Notes: generated by a model from the letters alone, not told the origin. A stretch of DNA of 44,641 nt from JAZKHE01 sp040385525 (GCA_040385525.1 JAZKHE010000008.1:1-44641); one strand, 5' to 3'; counted from the stretch's first letter, positions 23,151-33,164 are shown. A program made the numbers and translations.

Positions 23151-25104
23151 TTGTTTTATTTTCTTTTGGAGGATAAAAAAAGTGAAATGGTTTTTTTACA
23201 AATAATTTTAACGTAGCTAATAAATATTCTCCCGAATTTCTAACTTTTAATTTTCTAGATTTTAAAGCTACAATAAATGCAAGACTAAAACTCGTTGCAA
23301 AATTTATAAACCCAATTCCTGCAATTCCTAAACTAGTTGTAAACCATTGCTGCGCTGTAAGTTGATTATCTAATCCAAATATAGCTATTGCAAAATTTGC
23401 AGTAGAAATGGTAACATGGCGAATATCAAAAGGAATTCCAAATATTTTTCCAAAGAAAATAGCAAAACCTAAAAAGAAACCGAGTGTAATATTTCCCATT
23501 AATCCGCCTAAATTATTTTCAATATAATTAGCAAACTTTTCTCTTTTTTTGTCACCTAAAATCTGACTTAAAATTGGGTGTAAAACAATTCTTTTTTTAA
23601 TCTTGCTGTAAATTACTTTGTTATCGAAATAGCCTGTAATTACGCCTGATAGAAACAAAAAGAAACCTGCAATTGCAGCATAAAACCAGGCGCCACTATC
23701 AAAAGGATTTTGATCTAAAATTAATTGCTTTGAATATTCGGGACCAGCAACTTTTACATGAAAAATAATTTTGAAAGCCCAAGCTAATAAATACGAAAGC
23801 GGAAAAACAATTAAAAGGTTTCCAGCAAAAGATGCAATTTGACTTCTCGATATTTTTGCAATTAACTCTGCTAATTTTTGTGGCGATTCATTTTTTTCAT
23901 CTAATTGTGTTGCTAACGCAGATGCCGTCATTGCTGGTTGTTTGGTTGCAATAGTCCAATGTAAAGAATATACAGTAACAAAACCAATTGCATAATTTAT
24001 ACTATACAAAAATGATTGCCAAAATGCCGCTGCAGAAATAAAATGAAATACAGCTTTTATTAAAGCGGTAAACGAAATAATTAAACCACCACCAGCTGCT
24101 GCCCAAAACGATTTTTTGTATTCTTTTTTTGTTGTTGTAATGTAGTGCTCGCCAGTTTTACCTTCGTGTTGCACAATTTGAAACGCCAAATAGCCTGTTG
24201 TGCTTGCAATTAAAGGAGTAATATGGTTTTGTGTATTTTGATTTTCTACATTTTGTTTAAAAAATTGAATTAGTTTATTAAGATTTAATTGACCATTTCC
24301 GTCGGCTAAATCAATAATTAATTTTGAACGTTCAATTTGTTGTTCAATTCGTAGAAGTAAAAAAGTTAGATAAATACTAGTTCCATAAACTTTTTTTAGT
24401 TCTCGTATTTCGTTAATAAAATCAATACATTTTGCGAATAAAATATTTATTTCACTTACTTTATTTGCTATCTCATTTTGACTATGATTGTTCTCAATTA
24501 AAAATAATAATTCGTTTGTTTTTGTTTGTTGTAGAATAAAACTTTCAAAACGAATGTCATCATTTTCAAATTTACTTTTGAGTTCGTTTTCTAAGGATAA
24601 GGAAGTTATTCGGTATGATATTAGTTTTAATGCTTTTAATAGTTCGTTAATTAAGTGCAGATTATTTATTTTATCGCTAACATAAATTGTTTTTAAAAAC
24701 AAATACCAATTGTCATCACTAATTTCGTTTATCCATTCGTAATCATCCGACTTATAAAATATCTGACTTAAAATAAATTCGAGAGAATTTTCTTTTTTTA
24801 TTGGTGGTAAAATTTGGTGTTTAATTCTTTTTTTTAATTCTGATGAAAAACTACCATTACTTATAATTCCTGTTTCAGTAAACGAACTTGTTAGTTCAGC
24901 ATTTTTAATTAATTCGGATAAAGCCAAAATAATTTTGCCTTTAAAAACAACATCATTTTGTATGAATGCAATAAGATTTTTTAAATTATTATTTGGATTC
25001 TCGGCAGACCGCAAAAAAGCCACTAAAAACTTAATTTTGTTTAAATTAGTTTCCTTAGAAGAAAAATATTCTTTTACCTCATTTAAATTTTTGATCATGT
25101 TCAA
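23134..25104 (-). CDS. Gcr-type 'site-specific recombinase' membrane protein
   Basis: Protein of 656 residues matching the Gcr/SpecificRecomb family. The N-terminal half is helical and soluble. Near residues 295-320 lies the conserved ITPLIASTTGYLAFQIVQHEGKTGEHY. The C-terminal half has about seven membrane helices, including YAIGFVTVYSLHWTIATKQPA and NLGGLMGNITLGFFLGFA. The recombinase name comes from a neisserial genetic study; nothing in this polytopic protein looks like a recombinase active site, so a membrane function is more likely. It overlaps the 3' end of the secreted-protein gene by 17 nt, tail to tail. Two ATGs two codons apart can serve as start. Confidence 0.85.
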   Translation of the reverse strand: MNMIKNLNEVKEYFSSKETNLNKIKFLVAFLRSAENPNNNLKNLIAFIQNDVVFKGKIILALSELIKNAELTSSFTETGIISNGSFSSELKKRIKHQILPPIKKENSLEFILSQIFYKSDDYEWINEISDDNWYLFLKTIYVSDKINNLHLINELLKALKLISYRITSLSLENELKSKFENDDIRFESFILQQTKTNELLFLIENNHSQNEIANKVSEINILFAKCIDFINEIRELKKVYGTSIYLTFLLLRIEQQIERSKLIIDLADGNGQLNLNKLIQFFKQNVENQNTQNHITPLIASTTGYLAFQIVQHEGKTGEHYITTTKKEYKKSFWAAAGGGLIISFTALIKAVFHFISAAAFWQSFLYSINYAIGFVTVYSLHWTIATKQPAMTASALATQLDEKNESPQKLAELIAKISRSQIASFAGNLLIVFPLSYLLAWAFKIIFHVKVAGPEYSKQLILDQNPFDSGAWFYAAIAGFFLFLSGVITGYFDNKVIYSKIKKRIVLHPILSQILGDKKREKFANYIENNLGGLMGNITLGFFLGFAIFFGKIFGIPFDIRHVTISTANFAIAIFGLDNQLTAQQWFTTSLGIAGIGFINFATSFSLAFIVALKSRKLKVRNSGEYLLATLKLFVKKPFHFFYPPKENKTTNATV

Positions 25105-25190
25105 ATTTAGTGCTTATAAGCCTTAAACACAAGTAATAGCAATTGTTTTACTATTTTTTAACAATGTTTAATAAAATATATTCTATTGGT

Positions 25191-25198
25191 TATCTTTG
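25191..25198 (+). promoter_or_regulatory. -7 box TATCTTTG of purM
   Basis: TATCTTTG lies 15 nt before the purM ATG at 25214, predicting a leader of under 10 nt. It argues against the in-frame upstream codon at 25196, which falls inside the box. Confidence 0.6.
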
Positions 25199-25213
25199 TT
25201 AAAAATAACAGCA

Positions 25214-26395
25214 ATGAGCGATATTAAATACAACCAACGAGGTGTTTCTGCTTCAAAAGAAGATGTTCATAATGCCATAAAAAATATCGACAAAGGTCTT
25301 TATCCACAAGCGTTTTGTAAAATTGTTCCCGATTTGTTAACTGGCAGTAACGAGCATTGCATAGTTATGCATGCTGATGGTGCAGGCACAAAATCGTCGT
25401 TGGCGTATATGTATTGGAAAGAAACTGGCGATTTGTCGGTATGGAAAGGCATTGCGCAAGATGCTGTTATAATGAATTTAGATGATTTGCTTTGTGTTGG
25501 TGCTACAGATAATATTTTGTTGTCTTCAACAATTGGTAGAAATAAAAATTTAATCCCTGGCGAAGTGCTTTCTGCCATAATTAACGGTACAGAAGAATTA
25601 CTTTCTGAGTTAAGAAATTTAGGAATAGGAATAACTTCTACTGGTGGCGAAACGGCTGATGTAGGTGATTTGGTGCGTACTATTATTGTTGATTCAACTG
25701 TGGTTTGTCGAATGAAAAAAACAGATATTATTTCAAATCATACAATACAACCTGGGCAAGTTATTGTTGGTTTGGCTTCTGATGGTAAAGCGAGTTACGA
25801 AGAAGCTTACAATGGTGGAATGGGTAGCAATGGCTTAACTTCTGCACGACACGATATGTTTGCAAAATATTTGGCTACTAAATATCCCGAAAGTTTTGAT
25901 GCTGCAGTTCCCAATGAGTTAGTGTATAGTGGTAAATTTAAATTGACGGAAAAAATAAAAGTATCAGAAACAGAATCTGTTGATGCAGGAAAATTAGTTT
26001 TATCTGCTACAAGAACATACGCGCCAATTATTAAAAAAATATTAGATAAGCATAGAGAAAATGTTGGTGGTTTGGTACATTGCAGCGGTGGTGCTCAAAC
26101 AAAAGTATTGCACTTTGTTGGCGAAAATTGCCATGTAATAAAGGATAATTTATTTGCGGTACCTGTCTTGTTTAAAAACATTCAAGAACAATCCAATACC
26201 GATTGGAAAGAAATGTACAAAGTGTTTAATATGGGGCATCGTATGGAAGTTTACATTGATGAAAAATATGCAAATGATATAATTGAAATTTCTAAATCGT
26301 TTAACGTTGATGCGAAAATAATTGGTAGAGTAGAAGTTTCTTCTGGAAAAAAAGAACTGACTATTAAATCAGAATTTGGCGTATTTACTTATTAA
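25214..26395 (+). CDS. purM: Phosphoribosylformylglycinamidine cyclo-ligase (AIR synthase)
   Basis: Purine-pathway enzyme of 393 residues that closes FGAM to aminoimidazole ribonucleotide with ATP. Seen are YNQRGVSASKEDVHNAIKN, HADGAGTKSSLAYMYWK, MNLDDLLCVGA near residues 88-98, TGGETADVGDLVRT, GLASDGKASYEEAYNGGMGSNG and the C-terminal VFNMGHRMEVYIDE. It is longer than E. coli PurM (about 345) and matches the Bacteroidota form with extra insertions. The start ATG at 25214 follows directly after its promoter. It opens a same-strand run continuing with DUF2851 and PspC genes. Confidence 0.9.
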   Translation: MSDIKYNQRGVSASKEDVHNAIKNIDKGLYPQAFCKIVPDLLTGSNEHCIVMHADGAGTKSSLAYMYWKETGDLSVWKGIAQDAVIMNLDDLLCVGATDNILLSSTIGRNKNLIPGEVLSAIINGTEELLSELRNLGIGITSTGGETADVGDLVRTIIVDSTVVCRMKKTDIISNHTIQPGQVIVGLASDGKASYEEAYNGGMGSNGLTSARHDMFAKYLATKYPESFDAAVPNELVYSGKFKLTEKIKVSETESVDAGKLVLSATRTYAPIIKKILDKHRENVGGLVHCSGGAQTKVLHFVGENCHVIKDNLFAVPVLFKNIQEQSNTDWKEMYKVFNMGHRMEVYIDEKYANDIIEISKSFNVDAKIIGRVEVSSGKKELTIKSEFGVFTY

Positions 26396-26404
26396 TTGCT
26401 ATAA

Positions 26405-27694
26405 TTGACAAATAAAAAAGAAAATATAAACGAAGATTTTTTGCACTATTTGTGGAAGTACAAATTGTTGCTTCATGATAAATTAGTTACAACCGAAGGC
26501 GAACCCATTGAAATTAAAAAAACGGGTTTGCATAATTTTAATGCTGGTCCCGATTTTATTGATGCCCGATTGTTTATTGGTAAAACAGAATGGAGTGGTA
26601 ATGTTGAGATACACCTAAAATCATCAGATTGGATAAAACACAATCATCATACCAATAAAGCTTACGACAATGTTATTCTACATGTAGTTTTACAAAACGA
26701 CATCGAAATTAAAAACACAAAAGGAGTCGTAATACCTTGTATTGAAATTAGTGATGCTTACAACAAAAATGTTTATCTACACTACATTAATTTAACGCAA
26801 TCTACTCAGAAAATACCTTGTGCTAATCAGTTTAAAAACGTTAATCCGATTATTAAAAACAACTGGATTGACAGATTATTGGTTGAGCGATTAGAACAGA
26901 AATCTACTAGAATTGAAAGCATATTAACTAATAGTAATAACAACTGGGACGAAGCATTTTATAAAATGCTTTTACGTAATTTTGGCTTTAAAAAAAATGA
27001 TATTCCGTTTGAATTAGTTGCGCAAAACTTGCCTTTTTCAGTTATTGCCAAGCATATCGATAATAAAGTGCAAGTAGAAGCTTTGTTACTAGGCGTTGCA
27101 GGGTTTTTAGATGTATTAAGTAACGATACTTACGTTAAAACTTTACAAAACGAATTTGCTTTTTTAGCCAATAAATTCAAACTAAAAAAAGTAGAAGTAA
27201 GCAATTGGCATTTTTTGCGAATGCGTCCTGCAAATTTCCCTACAATTAGATTGGCGCAATTAGCGGAATTACTTTTTACAGCTAAACATTTGTTCTCAAA
27301 TTTATTGATTGAAACTGATTTTGAAAAAGCAAAAAAACAGTTTTTGGTAAATGTTTCACCCTTTTGGAATACCCATTATTTACTCGATAAAGAGTCTGAT
27401 TTTAAATCTAAAAAAATAGGAATTGATGCTGTAGAAAATATTTTTATTAATACAGTTTGCCCCATGCTTTTTGTGTATGGGAAATACAAGCAGAATGACG
27501 ATTTGATGCAAAAAGCACAAGATTGGTTACAAAAAATAAAACCAGAAAAAAATAGCATTATTAAAAATTGGGAAAGTATTGGCGAAAAAGCTAAAAACGC
27601 CCACCATTCGCAAGCATTATTGCAGTTGTTCAACAACTATTGCAGCTCAAAAAAATGTTTAAGTTGTGCAATTGGTTTGGAAATATTGAAATAA
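26405..27694 (+). CDS. DUF2851 family protein
   Basis: Cytoplasmic protein of 429 residues belonging to DUF2851. Diagnostic segments are EDFLHYLWKYKLL at the N-terminus, HNFNAGPDFIDARLFIGKTEWSGNVEIHLKSSDW around residues 42-80, and WHFLRMRPANFPTIRLAQLAELL near residue 265. The C-terminal CSSKKCLSCAIG cysteines could bind a metal. The family has no established function; the N-terminal part recalls nuclease-like folds only loosely. Translation starts at TTG (26405), 9 nt after purM, with no ATG nearby. Confidence 0.88.
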   Translation: MTNKKENINEDFLHYLWKYKLLLHDKLVTTEGEPIEIKKTGLHNFNAGPDFIDARLFIGKTEWSGNVEIHLKSSDWIKHNHHTNKAYDNVILHVVLQNDIEIKNTKGVVIPCIEISDAYNKNVYLHYINLTQSTQKIPCANQFKNVNPIIKNNWIDRLLVERLEQKSTRIESILTNSNNNWDEAFYKMLLRNFGFKKNDIPFELVAQNLPFSVIAKHIDNKVQVEALLLGVAGFLDVLSNDTYVKTLQNEFAFLANKFKLKKVEVSNWHFLRMRPANFPTIRLAQLAELLFTAKHLFSNLLIETDFEKAKKQFLVNVSPFWNTHYLLDKESDFKSKKIGIDAVENIFINTVCPMLFVYGKYKQNDDLMQKAQDWLQKIKPEKNSIIKNWESIGEKAKNAHHSQALLQLFNNYCSSKKCLSCAIGLEILK

Positions 27695-27727
27695 TAGTTG
27701 TAAATTAGACATAAAATAAATTGAACG

Positions 27728-27967
27728 ATGAATAGCTTAATTTTTAAAATTTCTAATTGGTTCGAACAGCAAGCTTATGGCGTGTGTTCCTCTATCGGAA
27801 AAAGAATTGGAATTAAGTCGAACACCATTCGAATGTATTTCATTTATCTTTCTTTTTTCACTGTAGGTTCTCCGGTATTAATTTATTTTATTCTTGCTTT
27901 TATAAAAGAGAATAAAAATTATTTTAAGCCATCAAAAGCAAAGCGTGCAAGTGTTTGGGACTTGTAA
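27728..27967 (+). CDS. PspC domain protein
   Basis: Small protein of 79 residues with a PspC-like domain: GVCSSIGKRIGIKSNTIRMYFIYLSFFTVGSPVLIYFILAF. The hydrophobic half spans one or two membrane passes, and the tail is basic. PspC domains sense or relay envelope stress in other bacteria; here no PspA or PspB is adjacent, and single small PspC proteins are common in Bacteroidota. It is 33 nt after the DUF2851 gene on the same strand. Confidence 0.82.
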   Translation: MNSLIFKISNWFEQQAYGVCSSIGKRIGIKSNTIRMYFIYLSFFTVGSPVLIYFILAFIKENKNYFKPSKAKRASVWDL

Positions 27968-28038
27968 CAAAAGATACACTCAACAATTTGTATTCAATAA
28001 ATTAATTATTAGAATACTTTGAAATCCATTTATAATTC

Positions 28039-28959
28039 ATGAAAAAAATATTGATTACAGGTTCAAACGGATTGTTAGGACAAAAATTAGTTTATACATT
28101 GTTAAATTCTACTGAGTTTAATGTAATTGCAACTTCTGTTGGAGAAAACCGATTATTAAAAAAAGAAGGATACGAATACCAAACGCTTGATATAGCTGAT
28201 AAAAAGCAAGTTGAAAAAGTCCTTGCAACTACACTGCCCGATGTTGTAATAAACACAGCAGCTATGACAAATGTTGATGCTTGCGAATCGCAACAAGATG
28301 CTTGCTGGAAATTAAATGTTACTGCTGTTCAAAATATTGTTGATACGCTAACTTCTCTTCAATCAAAAAATAAAGATTACAGGCCGCATTTAATTCACTT
28401 AAGTACTGATTTTATTTTTGATGGTACAGCTGGTCCTTATCGCGAAGAAGATAAACCTAATCCATTAAGTTACTACGCTAAATCAAAATTAGAATCAGAA
28501 AAAGTTGTTCAAGCTTCTTCCTTAAAATGGAGTATTGCACGCACAATTATTGTTTACGGAGTTGTTGATAATATGAGCAGAAGCAATATTGTGTTGTGGG
28601 CAAAAGATTCGTTAACTAAAAATCAAAAAATTAATGTGGTAGATGATCAGTTTCGCTCACCCACATTAGCTGAAGATTTAGCTCAAGGTTGTATTTTAAT
28701 GGCACAAAAAGAAGCCGTTGGTGTGTTTAATATTTCTGGTAAAGAAACATTTAGTGTTTTAGAATTGGTAAATCGTGTTGCCGATTATTTTGGTTTAGAT
28801 AAAACATTAGTTACGCCTATAAAATCAAACACGTTAAATCAAGCTGCAAAACGACCACCAGTAACAGGTTTTGTAATTTCAAAAGCAGTTAGAGAATTGG
28901 GTTATACACCCCATAGTTTTGAAGAAGGCTTAGCCATTTTAGAAAGTCAACTCAACTAA
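28039..28959 (+). CDS. SDR oxidoreductase, dTDP-4-dehydrorhamnose reductase-like
   Basis: Rossmann-fold reductase of 306 residues of the RmlD-like extended SDR class. The NAD(P)-binding loop is ITGSNGLLGQKLV (residues 5-17), followed by VINTAAMTNVDACE, STDFIFDGTAGPYREED and the catalytic YYAKSKLESE (Tyr-x3-Lys, about residue 150). VDDQFRSPTLAEDLA is the RmlD substrate-side signature. In rhamnose synthesis RmlD reduces dTDP-4-keto-6-deoxysugar. No other rml genes are present, so the true substrate is uncertain. It leads a tightly packed run with a methyltransferase and dacB. Confidence 0.87.
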   Translation: MKKILITGSNGLLGQKLVYTLLNSTEFNVIATSVGENRLLKKEGYEYQTLDIADKKQVEKVLATTLPDVVINTAAMTNVDACESQQDACWKLNVTAVQNIVDTLTSLQSKNKDYRPHLIHLSTDFIFDGTAGPYREEDKPNPLSYYAKSKLESEKVVQASSLKWSIARTIIVYGVVDNMSRSNIVLWAKDSLTKNQKINVVDDQFRSPTLAEDLAQGCILMAQKEAVGVFNISGKETFSVLELVNRVADYFGLDKTLVTPIKSNTLNQAAKRPPVTGFVISKAVRELGYTPHSFEEGLAILESQLN

Positions 28960-28970
28960 TTTAGTATTTG

Positions 28971-29777
28971 ATGGAAGATTATTTTAAAGGATTAAAGCTT
29001 TTTGGAGACGATTTTAGTTTAAACCAAATTGAAGAATGGTATAAATTAGAAACAGAAGCATACGCCGATTTAGGCAGTAAAAATAAAACGGAGTATAAAT
29101 ATTACTATCACGAATTAAATAAAATTCATGGTTTTTCAACTATTTCATCATCGCAAAAATTTGAAAACGTTTTAGGGTTTGGTTCGGCTTATGGCAATGA
29201 GTTTGAGCCTATTTTAAATAGAATTACTAACATCACAATAATTGAACCTTCAGACAATTTAAAAGCTGAAAAAATTGGAAATATTATCCCTAATTATGTT
29301 AAACCTGTTGTTTCAGGACAGTTACCTTTTGCAGATAATAGTTTTGATTTAATTACTTGTTTTGGCACTTTACACCACATACCCAACGTTAGTTTTGTTA
29401 CTAGCGAATTAATAAGAGTTTTAAAACCAAATGGTTTATTACTTATCAGAGAGCCAATTATATCAATGGGCGACTGGAGACAAAATAGAAAAGGACTTAC
29501 AAAAAACGAGAGAGGAATACCAACAGCTATTTTTGAGAAAATATTTTTAGATAATAAAATTGAAATTGTTTCTAAATCGTATTGTTTTACAATGACTTCT
29601 TTTTTGCAAGTATATTTTGGTAAATTATTTTCTAAGCCAATTATTTCCTACAAAATATATGTTCTTTTCGATAAAATAATTTCAGCTATATTTAAGAGTA
29701 ATACAAGATACCACGCTACTAAAAAACTTCAACGCATTTCTCCTCAAAATATTTTTTACGTTTTAAGAAAACATTAA
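28971..29777 (+). CDS. Class I SAM-dependent methyltransferase
   Basis: Methyltransferase of 268 residues with a type-11-like Rossmann domain. Motif I is degenerate but recognisable as NVLGFGSAYGNEFEPIL, followed by ITIIEPSDNLKAEKI, LPFADNSFDLITCFGTLHHI (residues 117-136) and LIRVLKPNGLLLIREP. The C-terminal third is basic and hydrophobic (SFLQVYFGKLFSKPIISYKIYVLF), which may place it at the membrane or on a lipid or glycan substrate. A TTG lies immediately upstream of the chosen ATG. Position after the sugar reductase and before PBP4 hints at surface-glycan work, by inference only. Confidence 0.84.
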   Translation: MEDYFKGLKLFGDDFSLNQIEEWYKLETEAYADLGSKNKTEYKYYYHELNKIHGFSTISSSQKFENVLGFGSAYGNEFEPILNRITNITIIEPSDNLKAEKIGNIIPNYVKPVVSGQLPFADNSFDLITCFGTLHHIPNVSFVTSELIRVLKPNGLLLIREPIISMGDWRQNRKGLTKNERGIPTAIFEKIFLDNKIEIVSKSYCFTMTSFLQVYFGKLFSKPIISYKIYVLFDKIISAIFKSNTRYHATKKLQRISPQNIFYVLRKH

Positions 29778-29787
29778 AATAAATAAT

Positions 29788-31365
29788 TTGAAAAAGCATT
29801 TACAAAAGAAAATTACGGTAGCTCAGCTTTTAATAAGCTTATTGTTTTTATTGATAGGTTATTTTATTGCACAAGCAGTTTTTTCTAAAGAAAAAAAACA
29901 ACTTGAACAGACTGTAAAAACTGCAACTTCAAAAAATATTAAAGTTGCTGGAGCAGATTTAAAAAATAAAAAAGACACATCTTCATTAGTTCATTTGCAG
30001 TTGTATTTACAAGCTATTAAAGATTCTTTTGATGTTTATTCTGGCGATTTTGGTTTTTATTTGGCTTCAGCCGATAGTGGGAAAATTATTTGCGAATACA
30101 ATCAAAACGAAAACTTTGTGCCCGCCTCTGTAATGAAGGTGGTTTCTACTGGTGTAGCGCTTTCTAAATTAGGTACAGGTTATCGTTTCCCTACTTTTTT
30201 GCAATATGATGGCAAAATAGAAAACAGAGTTTTGCAAGGCAATATTTACATTAAAGGTAGTGGCGATCCAACACTGGGAGGAAGGGTTTTCGGCTCTACA
30301 AATGCTGATAAAATTTTGAACAGATGGGTAGAAGAAATTAAAAATGCAGGAATCGATTCAATAAACGGAAGTATAATTGGCGATGCTGATAGTCACGAAA
30401 TTGAAATGACACCAGGAGGTTGGGGCTGGGAAGATATTGAAAACGATTACGGAACAGGTTTATCGGGTTTAAATTTTTACGAAAATTTATACGAACTAAC
30501 GCTTAGTGCAAAAGCAAATATTACTAAAATTTCGCCAGAAGTACCAGGATTAAAATTACATAATTTAGTGGTAAGTAATTCTGCTATAAATAAAAGTTAT
30601 GTGTATACTCTGGGCGGACCTTATGCAGCGGAGCGTTATGTGTTAGGCGAAATAAAAGGTGCTTACTCAGGATTTGTTCCTGTGCCTAATCCTGCTGAGT
30701 TGTGTGCATTTTCTTTGTACAATAAATTAATAAAAAACAACATTAAAATTTCTGATTCGTGCTCAACGTTGCGCAAATTAAAAAACGAAAGTTTATACGA
30801 TAAAAAAGAACGTAAAACTATTTACACGCATTATTCTCCTGCTTTGGCAGACATTGTAAATCATGCCAATCAAGTAAGTCATAATTTTTATGCAGAAAGT
30901 GTTTTGCGTGCATTGGCTTATAAATTAAATGGCTACGGAACTACAGCAGGTGGCGTGCGACACGTATATAATTTTATGCGCGAAAATAAAATCTCAACTA
31001 CAGGATTTTACATGGTTGATGGAAGTGGAATTTCTCGCTTTAATTCGTTTACTGTAAAACATTTAGGACAAATTTTATTAGCGCTTTCGCAAGATAAATC
31101 AGTATTTCCAAGCTTTTACAATTCGTTGCCAATTGCTGGCGAAACAGGAACTTTAAAAAAGTTAGCCAAAGAATCGCTTGCCAAAGGAAACTTGCGCGCT
31201 AAAAGCGGAACCATGAGCAGAGTAAAAAGTTATGCTGGTTATGTAAAAGATAAAAACGGAAAACTGCTTGTGTTTGCCATGATGGCTAATAATTACGATT
31301 GGGATCAATTAACGATGCGCAATAAGTTTGAAGAGTTAATGGGTTTAATGGCTAATTTAGATTAA
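29788..31365 (+). CDS. dacB: D-Ala-D-Ala carboxypeptidase/endopeptidase (PBP4, S13 family)
   Basis: Penicillin-binding protein of 525 residues that trims or cleaves peptidoglycan cross-links in the periplasm. An N-terminal membrane anchor (VAQLLISLLFLLIGYFIAQAVF) precedes the S13 domain. The catalytic set is complete: SVMK (SxxK, about residue 113), SHN in NQVSHNFYAES, and KSGT in LRAKSGTMSRVKSYAGY. GSGDPTLGG and the MTPGGWGWEDIENDYG segment are also typical of the DacB branch. Translation starts at TTG (29788), 10 nt after the methyltransferase gene. It is 8 nt upstream of dinB. Confidence 0.92.
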   Translation: MKKHLQKKITVAQLLISLLFLLIGYFIAQAVFSKEKKQLEQTVKTATSKNIKVAGADLKNKKDTSSLVHLQLYLQAIKDSFDVYSGDFGFYLASADSGKIICEYNQNENFVPASVMKVVSTGVALSKLGTGYRFPTFLQYDGKIENRVLQGNIYIKGSGDPTLGGRVFGSTNADKILNRWVEEIKNAGIDSINGSIIGDADSHEIEMTPGGWGWEDIENDYGTGLSGLNFYENLYELTLSAKANITKISPEVPGLKLHNLVVSNSAINKSYVYTLGGPYAAERYVLGEIKGAYSGFVPVPNPAELCAFSLYNKLIKNNIKISDSCSTLRKLKNESLYDKKERKTIYTHYSPALADIVNHANQVSHNFYAESVLRALAYKLNGYGTTAGGVRHVYNFMRENKISTTGFYMVDGSGISRFNSFTVKHLGQILLALSQDKSVFPSFYNSLPIAGETGTLKKLAKESLAKGNLRAKSGTMSRVKSYAGYVKDKNGKLLVFAMMANNYDWDQLTMRNKFEELMGLMANLD

Positions 31366-31373
31366 GCGTTGTT

Positions 31374-32441
31374 ATGCGAAAAATCATTCATGTAGATATG
31401 GATGCATTTTATGCTTCGGTTGAGCAAAGAGATTTTCCTGAATACAGAGGTAAAGCAATTGTAATTAGTGGTCCGCCAGATACACGTTCTGTTACTATGA
31501 CTGCCAGTTACGAAGCACGAAAATATGGAGTAAAAAGTGCAATGCCAGCGCGCAAAGCTTTAGAATTATGCCCGCATATTATTTTTGTTCCACCACGTTT
31601 TGCAGCTTACAAAGAAGCATCAAATAAAATACGAGAAATTTTTCATCGCTATACCGATTTAATAGAGCCTTTATCTTTAGATGAAGCCTATTTAGATGTT
31701 ACCGAAGATAAATTAGGAATTGGTTCTGCACTAGAAATTGCTAAACTAATTAAAGATGCAATTCACGAAGAAACAGGATTAACAGCATCTGCGGGTGTTT
31801 CTATTAATAAATTTTTAGCAAAAGTAGCTTCTGATTTGCAAAAACCAAACGGACTCACTTTTATTGGTCCATCAAAAGTGGAGAAGTTTATGGAGCAACT
31901 TCCTGTAGAAAAATTTTTTGGTGTAGGAAAAGTTACTGCAGAGCGATTAAACAAAATTAAAATATTTAAAGGCATTGATATTAAGCAAAAAACAATGTCC
32001 GAACTCAATGCTATATTTGGAAAAAACGCATGGTATTTTTATAATTTAGTACGTGGTATCGATAACCGTCCAGTAGTTTCGTATCGCGATCCAAAATCAA
32101 TTGGTGCAGAAAACACCTTTACAACAGATACCATAAATGAAACCAAATTAAATGACGAGTTAGATTATTTAGCTAACAAAGTTTTTGAGCGATGCAAAAA
32201 GCAAGATATGTTTGGCAAAACACTCACGCTAAAAGTAAAGTATTTCGATTTTACGGTTTCTAATCGTTCCATAACAGCGCTAGGTGTTTTTAGCGATGTA
32301 AATTTAATTTTTGAAACCGCCACAGCATTACTAAGTTCCTTAGAAATAGAAAAAAAAGTACGATTATTGGGTATAACTATTTCTAATTTTAACGAAGCCG
32401 AAAGTCCGCAGTTAAAGCTTTTTGGCGATGATTTGTTTTAG
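31374..32441 (+). CDS. dinB: DNA polymerase IV
   Basis: Y-family translesion polymerase of 355 residues. The catalytic acids are in HVDMDAFYASVEQRD (residues 5-20) and PLSLDEAYLDVTED (about 100-113). SAGVSINKFLAKVASDLQKPNG, the thumb helix-hairpin-helix (FFGVGKVTAERLNK) and the little-finger domain (GAENTFTTDT through LLGITISNF) are all present. The C-terminus LKLFGDDLF resembles a beta-clamp binding peptide (QLKLF). It ends the purM-to-dinB same-strand run. No LexA-like box was seen upstream, where dacB lies only 8 nt away. Confidence 0.95.
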   Translation: MRKIIHVDMDAFYASVEQRDFPEYRGKAIVISGPPDTRSVTMTASYEARKYGVKSAMPARKALELCPHIIFVPPRFAAYKEASNKIREIFHRYTDLIEPLSLDEAYLDVTEDKLGIGSALEIAKLIKDAIHEETGLTASAGVSINKFLAKVASDLQKPNGLTFIGPSKVEKFMEQLPVEKFFGVGKVTAERLNKIKIFKGIDIKQKTMSELNAIFGKNAWYFYNLVRGIDNRPVVSYRDPKSIGAENTFTTDTINETKLNDELDYLANKVFERCKKQDMFGKTLTLKVKYFDFTVSNRSITALGVFSDVNLIFETATALLSSLEIEKKVRLLGITISNFNEAESPQLKLFGDDLF

Positions 32442-32477
32442 GATTTTTTTTGTAGTGAGCCAAAGTCGACGCTTGAG

Positions 32478-33164
32478 CTAGAGAGGGTATTTTTTTAATC
32501 CGTATTTCTCTCTAAACCCTCCATTTCTAATAAATCTTTTAAAGTCTTTGTTAGATAAATGTTTTATTGTATAAAATATTGTTCGTGATGTTGTATTATT
32601 AATTGCTTTTTCGTCTTGCTCGTTTGTCAGATTCATTGAAAATATATTGTTTCCTGAAATTATAAATTGATAAACAACCCAATCTTTTTCTTGAATGAAA
32701 CGATTTAAATAATAAATGCCATCATAGAATTTTAATTGGTCGCTATTATCTAAATTCAAAATTGTGTCAACAAGACTACTTTCCTCAAATATTAAGTACT
32801 TTCCATCGACCCTTCTCTTTTCTTTTTTATGTTTCAAAGCTATTATAGAAGAGTCAAATTTTGCAAGGTTGTAATACGACTTTTGTTCCGAATATAAATA
32901 AACTTGACGTTCTGTGATTAAGATTTCTCCTAAAATAAGTTTAATCGAATCTTTTTCTTTATAAAGCTCACTAAAATATTTTAGATTATATAAAGGTTCT
33001 TTATTTTCGATTTTTAAAATGCTGTCTGCAAAATAATATTTCCCAATTAGGTCTTCTGGGAATGTTTTTAAAACGTTAGAATTTTCCGGTATTGAGTTGT
33101 CGAAGTGAACTGTGGAACAACTTGCGAAAAAAAACATAATAAGAATTGATATTATTGTCTTCAT
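32478..33164 (-). CDS. Hypothetical lipoprotein
   Basis: Unrecognised protein of 228 residues with a lipoprotein signal peptide: MKTIISILIMFFFASC, lipobox cysteine at residue 16. The mature part is rich in lysine, tyrosine and beta-strand-like stretches, with no identifiable domain. Tail-to-tail with dinB (36 nt apart), and divergent from efp. A TATATTTG box on the minus strand (33218-33211) about 45 nt upstream of the ATG is a plausible promoter. None of the attC-like borders seen at the cassettes is found here. Confidence 0.7.
   Translation of the reverse strand: MKTIISILIMFFFASCSTVHFDNSIPENSNVLKTFPEDLIGKYYFADSILKIENKEPLYNLKYFSELYKEKDSIKLILGEILITERQVYLYSEQKSYYNLAKFDSSIIALKHKKEKRRVDGKYLIFEESSLVDTILNLDNSDQLKFYDGIYYLNRFIQEKDWVVYQFIISGNNIFSMNLTNEQDEKAINNTTSRTIFYTIKHLSNKDFKRFIRNGGFREKYGLKKYPL

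Noticed and set aside
23134..25104. Gcr-type gene as a phage or integron integrase serving the cassettes
   Set aside because: Despite its family name, the protein is polytopic and lacks tyrosine or serine recombinase motifs.
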